From Tsukamurella sputi (GTDB lineage: Bacteria; Actinomycetota; Actinomycetes; Mycobacteriales; Mycobacteriaceae), in contig NZ_VIGV01000008.1 in assembly GCF_007858445.1 (NCBI RefSeq), positions 62,001 through 126,000 on the forward strand: 64,000 bases of DNA. Reading direction: 5' to 3'. Under the pieces are notes generated by a model that was not told where the DNA came from, did no database searches, and was given only the letters and a program-made list of their open reading frames with translations. Position numbers and translations under genes: made by a program. Below, piece after piece: positions 16,764 through 23,764 of this stretch; position 1 is the first letter of the stretch, and every line of letters starts with the position of its first letter.

Positions 16764-17227
16764 GAGCACTTCTTCCATTTGCCGTCTTCGCGGACGAACT
16801 TCGCCTGCTCGGTGCGCTCGCCCGCCTTCTCGTACTTCACCGTCAGCTCGGCGGACGCGGAGTCGCCGTTCACGGTGAGGTTCTTCACGCCCTTCTCGTC
16901 GAGCGATGCCTCGCCGTCCTTCTCGACGGCAGCCTTGCGCGCGTCGGTGAAGCCCGCCTCCTTCGGGAAGTCGGCGGCGGCGCGGTCCTTCGCACAGGTG
17001 TTGGCGACCAGGTCCGAATACCGCCCCTTGTTCAGGGCGCCGTAGTACTGGCCGATGGTGACCTGCACCTGCGCGGAGTCGCTGAGCCGCTCGTCCGATG
17101 GGCGGATGGCGTTCCACGTGAGAACGCCGCCGATCAGCAGGACCGCGACCACGAGGGCGATGATGAACGGCGTGGCCGTGGTGCGGCGCTCGGGCGGCGG
17201 TCCGGCGGGGCTCTTGTCTGCGCTCAC
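16760..17227 (-). CDS. Single-pass membrane protein with NTF2-like extracytoplasmic domain
   Basis: A 155-residue protein with a short charged cytoplasmic N-terminus, one transmembrane helix (about residues 20-43) and a roughly 105-residue external domain. The external part begins with a helix around QVTIGQYYGALNKGRYSDL, has a cysteine in VANTCAKD and another at the very end (WKKCS). This layout, including the two cysteines, matches the C-terminal part of the acidic protein at 30367-32454, pointing to a shared NTF2-like/DUF4878-type fold. The role is unknown. It leads the operon with rhodanese and metZ (4-bp overlap). Confidence 0.75.
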   Translation of the reverse strand: MSADKSPAGPPPERRTTATPFIIALVVAVLLIGGVLTWNAIRPSDERLSDSAQVQVTIGQYYGALNKGRYSDLVANTCAKDRAAADFPKEAGFTDARKAAVEKDGEASLDEKGVKNLTVNGDSASAELTVKYEKAGERTEQAKFVREDGKWKKCS

Positions 17228-17249
17228 TGAAGTCTCTACCCTCTGCTAC

Positions 17250-17263
17250 TAGAACACGTTCCA
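17250..17263. promoter_or_regulatory. KstR-like operator in the fprA / 17227 divergent region
   Basis: The 14-mer TAGAACACGTTCCA fits the published mycobacterial KstR pattern TNNAACNNGTTNNA at every defined position and is nearly palindromic. It lies 23 bp upstream of the minus-strand membrane protein start and 110 bp upstream of fprA. KstR represses sterol-catabolism genes in related bacteria. Single-site evidence only. Confidence 0.45.
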
Positions 17264-17372
17264 GTTCCTGGGGCGGGTGGAATCCGCCACCCGCACTAGG
17301 AACAGTTGATAAGTCCGCACTAACCTGGTGGGGAACTTCAACCGCGTATGCAGACAAGGTAGCCGACTTCAC

Positions 17373-18761
17373 ATGACCGAACAGAACCGCCCGTTGCGCG
17401 TCGCGATCGTGGGCGCGGGCCCCGCAGGTATCTATGCGGCAGACGCACTCATGAAGTCCGACGAGGCGAAGGACCCCGGCGTCAGCATCGATCTCTTCGA
17501 GAAGATGCCCGCCCCGTTCGGCCTGATCCGGTACGGCGTCGCGCCTGATCATCCGCGGATCAAGGGCATCATCACGGCCCTGCACAAGGTGCTCGACAAG
17601 CCGCAGGTCCGCCTGCTGGGCAACCTCGATTTCGGCAAGGACTTCACCCTCGAGGACGTCCGCCGCCACTACGACGCGGTGATCTTCTCCACCGGCGCCG
17701 TCGCGGACCGCAATCTGGAGATCCCCGGCATTGACCTGGACGGCAGCTACGGCGCCGCCGAGTTCGTGGCCTGGTACGACGGGCATCCGGACTTCTCCCG
17801 CGAGTGGCCGCTCACCGAGGAGAAGGTCGCGGTCCTGGGTGTGGGCAACGTCGGCCTGGACGTCGCCCGCGTGCTGGCCAAGACCGCCGACGAGCTGCTC
17901 CCGACGGAGATCCCGCCGAACGTCTACGAGGGCCTCAAGCTCAACAAGGCCAAGGAGGTGCACGTCTTCGGCCGCCGCGGTCCCGCACAGGTGAAGTTCA
18001 CCCCGCTGGAGCTCAAGGAGCTGGACCACTCGCAGACCATCGAGGTGGTCGTGAACCCCGAGGACATCGAGTACGACGAGGGTTCGGCCAAGGCCCGCCG
18101 CGAGTCGAAGATCACCGATCAGGTCGCCACGATCCTCGAGAACTACGCGATCCGCGAGCCCAACAACCGGCCGCACAAGCTCTTCATCCACCTCTTCGAG
18201 TCGCCCGTCGAGATCCTGGGCGAGAACGGCAAGGTCACGGGCCTGCGCACCGAGCGCACCGAGCTCGACGGCACGGGCAACGTCCGCGGCACCGGCAAGT
18301 TCACCGACTGGGAGATCGGCGCCGTCTACCGCGCCGTCGGCTACCTCTCGAACGACCTGCCGGAGATCCCCTTCGACGACCAGGCCGGCGTCATCCCCAA
18401 CGAGGCCGGCCGCGTCATCGACGCAGGTCAGCACATCACCGGCGTGTACACCACCGGATGGATCAAGCGCGGCCCCGTCGGTCTCATCGGCCACACCAAG
18501 GGCGACGCCAACGAGACCATCGCCTGCCTCCTGGAGGACTTCCACGCCGGCAAGCTCAACGCCCCGTCGGACCCGTCCACCGAGGGCGTCACCAACTGGC
18601 TGGACGACCACGACACCCCGTACACCACCTGGGACGGCTGGTACCGCCTCGACGAGCACGAGCGCAGCCTGGGCGAGGCCGAGGGCCGCGAGCGCGTGAA
18701 GGTCGTCGAGCGCGACGACATGCTCGCCGCTTCGGAGCCCCACAAGGTCGCGCAGGACTAG
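17373..18761 (+). CDS. fprA: FprA-type ferredoxin-NADP reductase (adrenodoxin reductase family)
   Basis: FAD enzyme that passes electrons from NADPH to ferredoxins, which in turn serve P450s and other oxygenases; soluble. The 462-residue product shows the FAD-binding GAGPAG at 14-19, PFGLIRYGVAPDH, the NADP-binding VAVLGVGNVGLDVARVL, FGRRGPAQVKFT and the C-terminal TGWIKRGPVGLIGHTKG, diagnostic of the family. An in-frame GTG at 17328 would add 15 residues; the ATG at 17373 fits homologues better. A KstR-like box upstream would suit a supplier of electrons to sterol P450s. It is followed by a clear terminator. Confidence 0.95.
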   Translation: MTEQNRPLRVAIVGAGPAGIYAADALMKSDEAKDPGVSIDLFEKMPAPFGLIRYGVAPDHPRIKGIITALHKVLDKPQVRLLGNLDFGKDFTLEDVRRHYDAVIFSTGAVADRNLEIPGIDLDGSYGAAEFVAWYDGHPDFSREWPLTEEKVAVLGVGNVGLDVARVLAKTADELLPTEIPPNVYEGLKLNKAKEVHVFGRRGPAQVKFTPLELKELDHSQTIEVVVNPEDIEYDEGSAKARRESKITDQVATILENYAIREPNNRPHKLFIHLFESPVEILGENGKVTGLRTERTELDGTGNVRGTGKFTDWEIGAVYRAVGYLSNDLPEIPFDDQAGVIPNEAGRVIDAGQHITGVYTTGWIKRGPVGLIGHTKGDANETIACLLEDFHAGKLNAPSDPSTEGVTNWLDDHDTPYTTWDGWYRLDEHERSLGEAEGRERVKVVERDDMLAASEPHKVAQD

Positions 18762-18783
18762 TTCCGCTCCCCCGTACGACAGT

Positions 18784-18818
18784 GCCGCCGTCCCGACTTT
18801 CGGGGCGGCGGCGCTTTT
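18784..18818 (+). terminator. Rho-independent terminator of fprA
   Basis: A 13-bp GC-rich stem with one G-T-type mismatch (18784-18796 with 18800-18812), a 3-nt loop and a TTTT run follow the fprA stop by 22 bp. Confidence 0.85.
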
Positions 18819-18843
18819 CGCTCAGGGTGATTGTAATTCCGGC

Positions 18844-19542
18844 TCAGAGCATCTCAGTCGCGATGAGTACGCCGATGACGATCAGGACCGCAGCGGTGAG
18901 CAGGTTCGCGAAACGGTCGACCCACGCGCCGCGCAGCCGTTGTGCCGCGGCCGCGCCGACCATCGTGAGGCAGACCATTGTCACGATCGTGCCGACCGAG
19001 AACGTGACGAGCGTGCCGACCGCGGCGGTGACGCCGAGCGCACTCGCAGCGAGGAACACGGGCAGGATCGTCAGGTCCGGTGACGCCGCCGCCGCGAACG
19101 ACGCGAGACCCGCGAATCGCGCCCACCGAGACCCCGCCGACCCGTGCGCGTGACCGTCGTGAGGGTGATCGTGGTCGTCGTGATCGTGCTCGTGCTCGTG
19201 CTCGTGCTCGTGGGCATGCGAGTGCCCGTGGCCACGCCCCACCAACTCCACGACGACGAAGGCCAGGCCCGTCGCGATCAGAATCCCGCCGACGACGAGG
19301 GACTGGTTCCGCTCGACGACGGATCTGAACTGCACGCCCACGGCGATCACGATGCCGCCCAACAGGAGTGACAACGCGACGTGGACGACCCCCGCCGTCG
19401 CGGCGGTCCGCAGGACGCGGCCGCGCGAGTGGTCCTGCGCCCGCGCGGTGACGGACAACGGCACCCAATGATCGGGCAGGGCCGCATGCCCGGCACCGAC
19501 ACCGGCGGCCGCGAGGAGGAGTGCGGGTGCAGCGAGGCTCAT
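18844..19542 (-). CDS. Membrane exporter with histidine-rich loop (RcnA/UreH-like, probably Ni/Co)
   Basis: A 232-residue integral membrane protein with about six hydrophobic segments. Its central cytoplasmic or periplasmic loop is a His/Glu/Asp tract (residues about 107-134, HGHSHAHEHEHEHEHDHDD and on), typical of nickel/cobalt transporters of the RcnA/NicO type. The N-terminal GHAALPDHWVPL motif resembles the HxxDHW-type metal motif of that group. The start at 19542 is set by the divergent promoter; the longer frame upstream crosses the arsR gene. It is divergently arranged with an ArsR-type sensor over a shared dyad, so export of a toxic divalent metal under metal control is the likely role. 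Confidence 0.8.
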   Translation of the reverse strand: MSLAAPALLLAAAGVGAGHAALPDHWVPLSVTARAQDHSRGRVLRTAATAGVVHVALSLLLGGIVIAVGVQFRSVVERNQSLVVGGILIATGLAFVVVELVGRGHGHSHAHEHEHEHEHDHDDHDHPHDGHAHGSAGSRWARFAGLASFAAAASPDLTILPVFLAASALGVTAAVGTLVTFSVGTIVTMVCLTMVGAAAAQRLRGAWVDRFANLLTAAVLIVIGVLIATEML

Positions 19543-19549
19543 GCCGCCG

Positions 19550-19600
19550 AACCTTACCTCAATACCTTCATATATACGAAGATAGATTGATGGTAAGGTT
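19550..19600. promoter_or_regulatory. Shared operator/promoter of the metal exporter and arsR genes
   Basis: AACCTTACC-TCAAT at 19550-19563 mirrors ATTGA-TGGTAAGGTT at 19586-19600, giving a long imperfect dyad; a second, inner dyad CTTC/GAAG (19566-19569, 19578-19581) surrounds ATATATAC. The region is far more A/T-rich than its surroundings and holds -10-like hexamers for both directions. This is the expected form of an ArsR/SmtB-type operator. Confidence 0.75.
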
Positions 19601-19605
19601 CGGCG

Positions 19606-20007
19606 ATGCCCCGCGAACACCTCTCGTCCGTCGACACAACGGCCGCCACGGAGCCGACGGTTCCGTCCGAGCCGATCGGCGGCCGTCACGCAGAGGAACT
19701 GTCTCCGGATCGCGTCGACCAGGCCGCCGCGATCCACGCGATGCTCGCGGACCCCACGCGGATCCGCATCCTCTGGGCGCTCCGGGACGCGGAAGCCGGC
19801 GTCGGCGCTCTCGCCGAATCCGCCGGGTGCTCCCCCACCGCCGCCAGCCAGCACTTGAGCAAGCTACGCCTGGCGGGCCTCGTCCAATCCCGCGCCGAGG
19901 GCACGGCGCGCATCTACCGCCTCGTCGGCGGGCATGTCGTGCGCCTCCTGACGGAATCCTTGGCCCAGGCCGATCACACCGTGAACGGCCAGCCGCACCA
20001 CGGCTGA
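19606..20007 (+). CDS. ArsR/SmtB-family metal-sensing repressor
   Basis: A 133-residue winged-helix repressor. The core is clear: AAAIHAMLADPTRIRILWALRD, then the recognition helix SPTAASQHLSKLRLAGLV and the wing RAEGTARIYRLV. Candidate metal ligands are histidines in the C-terminal helix and tail (GGHVVRLL, QADHTV, QPHHG) and near the N-terminus, the arrangement of NmtR/KmtR-type Ni/Co sensors rather than of As/Cd sensors with paired cysteines. It overlooks the histidine-rich exporter gene from the other side of a shared dyad 5 bp upstream of its start, so it very probably represses both. Confidence 0.9.
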   Translation: MPREHLSSVDTTAATEPTVPSEPIGGRHAEELSPDRVDQAAAIHAMLADPTRIRILWALRDAEAGVGALAESAGCSPTAASQHLSKLRLAGLVQSRAEGTARIYRLVGGHVVRLLTESLAQADHTVNGQPHHG

Positions 20008-20063
20008 CCGACTCACTCCCAGCTGAACTCGAACATCCGACACTCGGGTTATCCGGGCTCCGG

Positions 20064-20372
20064 CTACTCGCGAGCCCAGTCCCAGACCGGCCAGAGGGCG
20101 CGACCGAGCGCCTCACCACGCGCGGTCAGTTCGTACTGCTTGTCGGGGAGCTTGCGGGCGATGCCCTTGTCGACCAGTTGCGCGAGCCGGGTGGCGAGCA
20201 CACTGGAGCTGCAATTGCCCATGCGCCTGCGCAATTCGAGGAATCCGAGCGAACCCGGCTCGAGCTCCCAGACGATCCGCAGCACCCAGCGCTGGCCGAG
20301 CATGTCCATCGCCGCGACGACCTCGTCGTCCGGGTCCTCGCGCCGCTGGGGCACCACATCGCGCACTGACAC
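20064..20372 (-). CDS. HxlR-family transcriptional regulator
   Basis: A 102-residue winged-helix regulator of the HxlR type: DMLGQRWVLRIVWEL, FLELRRRMGNCSSSVLATRL and the wing/tail LPDKQYELTARGEAL are typical. The cysteine in MGNC is a possible redox-sensing residue, since several HxlR proteins respond to electrophiles or quinones. GTG at 20372 is preferred; a second GTG at 20366 is possible. The gene is divergent from an SDR oxidoreductase with a dyad between them, a common autoregulatory arrangement in which the regulator controls the adjacent enzyme. Confidence 0.85.
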   Translation of the reverse strand: MSVRDVVPQRREDPDDEVVAAMDMLGQRWVLRIVWELEPGSLGFLELRRRMGNCSSSVLATRLAQLVDKGIARKLPDKQYELTARGEALGRALWPVWDWARE

Positions 20373-20390
20373 GAGACAGAGCCTACTTGC

Positions 20391-20438
20391 GCTTCTGAAA
20401 TCGAAGCGGCATGCTGGCCGCAGTTCGAAATCAGAAGC
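20391..20438. promoter_or_regulatory. Dyad operator between hxlR and the SDR gene
   Basis: GCTTCTGAAATCGAA (20391-20405) and TTCGAAATCAGAAGC (20424-20438) are inverted copies differing only at the two central bases. They flank an 18-bp centre and abut the SDR gene start, so binding would block its transcription. HxlR proteins bind such paired half sites. Confidence 0.7.
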
Positions 20439-20450
20439 ATGGAGGCGATG

Positions 20451-21185
20451 ATGGCAGTCGTTGTGGTGACCGGGGCGTCGCGCGGCGTGGGCGCGGAGAC
20501 GGCGGTGGCGCTCGGCGCGCGCGGACACGACGTGGTGGTGAACTACCGCGAGAAGGAACGGCGCGCCGAGAAGGTCTGCGACCTGGTCCGCGAGGCGGGC
20601 GGGCGCGCGATCGCCGTGGGCGCGGACGTCACCTCGCCCGACGGTCCCGCATCCCTGCTCGACGCGGCGGTCGCCGCATTCGGCGCCGTCGACGTGGTGA
20701 TTCTCAACGCATCCGGCGGGCTCGAGCTCGGCGCCGACGAGGACTACGCCATGCGGCTGAACCGGGATGCGCAGGTCGCGGCGGCCCGCGCCGCAGCGGA
20801 CCGCCTGCGCCCGGGAGGGCGCATCGTCTTCGTCACCAGCCATCAGGCACACTTCTCCGAGTCCCGGCCGGTCCCCGCCGGCTACGAGCCGATCGCGGCC
20901 AGCAAGCTCGCCGGAGAGCGCGCTCTCCGCGCGCTGGCCGCGGAACTCGACCTCGACCTGCGCGTCGTCTCGGGCGACATGATCGAGGGCACGATCATCG
21001 TCCGCCTCCTCGAGCGCCGCGATCCCGCCGCCGTCGAAGCCCGGCGGGCGCACGGCCCTCTGCCGACCGTGACCGAGTTCGCCGCCGCGATCGCCGGCGC
21101 CGTCGACTCCGAGGGACCCGACACGACCTACGTGGGCGGTCACGACTATTTTGGGGTAGCCTCACTTGCATGGGTAGAGGAGTGA
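20451..21185 (+). CDS. Short-chain dehydrogenase/reductase
   Basis: A 244-residue NAD(P)-dependent oxidoreductase with a Rossmann fold: cofactor loop TGASRGVG near residue 8, acidic/adenine site ADVTS, and NASGG. The catalytic region reads SHQAHF...GYEPIAASKLAGE, a variant in which the tyrosine and lysine are separated by six rather than three residues, known from a mycobacterial SDR subgroup. The start is taken at the ATG at 20451 because GGAGG (20441-20445) sits 5 nt before it; ATGs at 20439 and 20448 are less well placed. Controlled by the divergent HxlR regulator by context. Substrate unknown. Confidence 0.85.
   Translation: MAVVVVTGASRGVGAETAVALGARGHDVVVNYREKERRAEKVCDLVREAGGRAIAVGADVTSPDGPASLLDAAVAAFGAVDVVILNASGGLELGADEDYAMRLNRDAQVAAARAAADRLRPGGRIVFVTSHQAHFSESRPVPAGYEPIAASKLAGERALRALAAELDLDLRVVSGDMIEGTIIVRLLERRDPAAVEARRAHGPLPTVTEFAAAIAGAVDSEGPDTTYVGGHDYFGVASLAWVEE
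21151..21169 (+). promoter_or_regulatory. Candidate IdeR/DtxR iron box at the siderophore reductase start
   Basis: The 19 bases immediately before the ATG at 21170 contain GGGGTAGCCTCAC and match the 19-bp DtxR/IdeR consensus at roughly 12 positions, including the central TAGCCT. Its position against a siderophore-interacting protein gene strengthens the call; the match itself is only moderate and it lies inside the SDR gene's 3' end. Confidence 0.4.
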
Positions 21186-21892
21186 CGGGCCTGATCCTCA
21201 AAGCGATGCGGGCCGACGACTACGTGTTCACCGTGCTCGCGACGGAAGCCGTCAGCGCGCACTACCACCGCATCCGCTTCGACGGCGGCGACTTCCTGCA
21301 GCAGAACCCCTGGTTCCCCACCATGTGGGTGCGCCTGTGGGTCCCCAAGAGCGGCGCCGCCACCACCGACGAGGACGAGGGCACGCTCGTGCAGCGCGGC
21401 TACACGATCATCGACCCGCAGGGCTCCGAGTTCAGCATCGAGTTCGCCATGCACGAGGGCCCGGCGCCGCGCTGGGCCCTCGACGCCGAACCGGGCGACC
21501 GCATCGCCGCCACCATGATGGGCGCCGATCTGACGGTCCCGGAGGACCCCGCACCGTCGGAGTACGTGCTCGTGGGCGACGCGGCCTCGATCCCTGCGAT
21601 CAACAGCATCCTCGACACCGCGCAGGCACCGTGCCGTGTCTTCCTCGAGTACCAGCACGACGTCGAGCGCGACCTACCCGTGCGGTCGGAGACCGTCACG
21701 TGGGTGCCCCGCGAGAACCGTGGTGCAACGCTGGTCTCGACGGTGATCGGCGCCGGAATCGCCTCGTCGGCTTTCCTGTTCGTCGCCGCCGAGACCAGGG
21801 CGACGCGCGAGATCACCAAGGCCGCCAAGCGCGACTTCGGGCTGCCCAAGGAGCGCATCAAATCGCAGGCGTACTGGCTCCAGCGCGGATGA
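21170..21892 (+). CDS. Siderophore-interacting FAD-binding protein (SIP family)
   Basis: A 240-residue flavoprotein of the ViuB/SIP family that reduces Fe(III)-siderophores in the cytoplasm to release Fe(II). Recognisable parts are YTIIDPQGSEFSIEFAMH with the RxYT-type flavin motif (RGYTIID), the domain junction GDRIAATMMGADL, and the NAD(P)H-domain VLVGDAASIPAI plus the C-terminal AKRDFGLPKERIKSQAYW, where W/Y near the end is conserved. ATG at 21170 overlaps the SDR end by 16 bp; GTG at 21182 is an alternative. An iron-box-like element directly precedes it. Confidence 0.9.
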   Translation: MGRGVTGLILKAMRADDYVFTVLATEAVSAHYHRIRFDGGDFLQQNPWFPTMWVRLWVPKSGAATTDEDEGTLVQRGYTIIDPQGSEFSIEFAMHEGPAPRWALDAEPGDRIAATMMGADLTVPEDPAPSEYVLVGDAASIPAINSILDTAQAPCRVFLEYQHDVERDLPVRSETVTWVPRENRGATLVSTVIGAGIASSAFLFVAAETRATREITKAAKRDFGLPKERIKSQAYWLQRG

Positions 21893-21908
21893 CGCCGCGC
21901 GCGCCGGC

Positions 21909-23624
21909 CTAGTCCTGGGGACGCTGCGGCGGCAGCCCGATCGACGTGGCCGGGTTGTGGTCGTACTCCTCCGTCTCCGGGGGCTTCGGACGCGTCGGGG
22001 TCTCCCCCGTGGCCGGCCGCGGAGCGGGCTGGATCGGGCGGGGCGGCGCAGGACGCCGCGCGGCGACGGGATGCATGCTCGTCGGCCCCACGGGCGGCGC
22101 GGCGGTCGGCGGCACCGGGGGGACGACCGGAGCGGCCGCGGTCGGCGGGGCGGGCGGCACCGGGGGCTGTCCCTGGGCCGGCTGAGCGGGACGCGGCGGC
22201 GGCCCCTGCGGAGGCTGGGCGGCCGGCGCGGGCGGAGCGGCCGGCGCGGGCCCGGGCTGCGCAGGGCCCGCCTGCGCGGGACGCTGGACCGGCATCGCGC
22301 GAGTGGACAGGTCCTCGGGCGGCTGTGGCCGCTGGATCGGGACGGCGGTGGTCTCGGGCGCGCCCTGCTGCACCGGATCGGCGCTGTCGACCACGACGAC
22401 CCGGCCCGCTGCCTCCGCGGCGTTGGCGCGAGCGACCTCGACGGTGTCGGCGGTCGCGACCGCGACGCCGAGCCTGCGCTTGGCGTAGCCCTCGGGCTTG
22501 CCGAACAGGCGAAGGTCGCTCTCGGGGACGTCCAGCGCCCGGGCCACGCTGTCGAAGGCCACGGAGCTGCTGTCCTTGGTCCCGTAGATCACGGCGGACG
22601 CGGCCGGCGACATCAGCGAGGTGTCCACCGGCAGGCCGAGGATCGCCCGGGCGTGCAGCTCGAACTCGGAGAGCCGCTGCGAGCCCAGCGTCACCAGGCC
22701 GGTGTCGTGCGGCCGCGGTGAGACCTCGGAGAAGTACACGTCGTCGCCCTTGACGAACAGTTCCACGCCGAAGACGCCCCGGCCGCCCGTGCCACCGTCG
22801 CCGAGGGCGGTCGTGATGCGACCGGCGACGGAGGTCGCCGCGTCGTACGCGGCCTGGCTCATCGCCTGGGGCTGCCAGGACTCGACGTAGTCACCGTCGG
22901 ACTGACGGTGCCCGATCGGCTCGCAGAAGCGCGTGACCACCTTGCCCCGCTCCGCGTCGTAGACGCGGACCGTGAGCAGGGTGATCTCGTAGTCGAAATC
23001 GATGAAGCCCTCGACGATGACCCGCTCGTTGCGGACGCGCGCGCCCTCCACGGCGTACTCCCAGGCACCGTCGATCTCCTCGAGGGAGCGGACCACGGAC
23101 TGGCCCTTGCCCGAGCTCGACATCACCGGCTTGATCACGCAGGGGAAGCCGACCTCGCGGGCACCGGCGCGCACCTCCTCGAGCGTCGAGGCGAAGGCGT
23201 ACGGCGAACAGGGCAGGCCGAGCTCCTCCGCGGCGAGCTTGCGGATGCCCTCGCGATTCATCGTGAGCGACACGGCCCGCGCAGTGGGGATGACCTCGGC
23301 GAGCCCCTCCTCGTCGATGGCGACCAGCGCATCGGTGGCGAGCGCCTCGATCTCGGGGACGACGAAGTCGGGCTTCTCCTCCTCGATGACGCGGCGGACC
23401 TCGGCGGCGTCCGTCATGTCGATGACGTGGCTGCGGTGCGCCACCTGCATCGCCGGGGCGTTCTCGTACCGGTCGACGGCGATCGTCTCGACGCCGAGGC
23501 GTTGGAAGGCGATCACGACCTCCTTGCCCAGCTCGCCCGAACCCAGCATCAGCGCCTTCGTGGCACCGGGGGTGAGCGCAGTGCCGATCCGCGGGTTGCC
23601 GCCGGTCTCGCTGAGGTTCGTCAT
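21909..23624 (-). CDS. purT: Formate-dependent GAR transformylase PurT with long proline-rich C-terminal tail
   Basis: ATP-grasp enzyme that formylates glycinamide ribonucleotide using formate and ATP, the folate-independent third step of purine synthesis. Residues about 1-400 are a full Pur[42 protein letters not shown] and KRRLGVAVA. Beyond this the 571-residue protein carries about 165 extra residues made almost entirely of Pro, Ala, Gln and Gly, predicted to be disordered, ending [12 protein letters not shown]. The tail is not part of the enzyme family and its base composition is continuous with the gene. The gene converges with the SIP gene (16-bp gap). Confidence 0.92.
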   Translation of the reverse strand: MTNLSETGGNPRIGTALTPGATKALMLGSGELGKEVVIAFQRLGVETIAVDRYENAPAMQVAHRSHVIDMTDAAEVRRVIEEEKPDFVVPEIEALATDALVAIDEEGLAEVIPTARAVSLTMNREGIRKLAAEELGLPCSPYAFASTLEEVRAGAREVGFPCVIKPVMSSSGKGQSVVRSLEEIDGAWEYAVEGARVRNERVIVEGFIDFDYEITLLTVRVYDAERGKVVTRFCEPIGHRQSDGDYVESWQPQAMSQAAYDAATSVAGRITTALGDGGTGGRGVFGVELFVKGDDVYFSEVSPRPHDTGLVTLGSQRLSEFELHARAILGLPVDTSLMSPAASAVIYGTKDSSSVAFDSVARALDVPESDLRLFGKPEGYAKRRLGVAVATADTVEVARANAAEAAGRVVVVDSADPVQQGAPETTAVPIQRPQPPEDLSTRAMPVQRPAQAGPAQPGPAPAAPPAPAAQPPQGPPPRPAQPAQGQPPVPPAPPTAAAPVVPPVPPTAAPPVGPTSMHPVAARRPAPPRPIQPAPRPATGETPTRPKPPETEEYDHNPATSIGLPPQRPQD

Positions 23625-23764
23625 GGGTCCATTCTGGCAAACCGCAGCGCCGTGCGGTGCGCCTGCCGACCCGCGGATTCGTGTTTGTTTCCGATCGTTC
23701 TGCGGTGGTGAACGTTTCGGTCGTTATGACGCGGCCCGCCCCGGGGAGCGCCTACGTTCGGACC

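Noticed and set aside
19190-19225. CTCGTG/CTCGTC repeat tract as a regulatory repeat
   Set aside because: It encodes the His/Glu-rich metal loop of the exporter; the repeat is a coding consequence.
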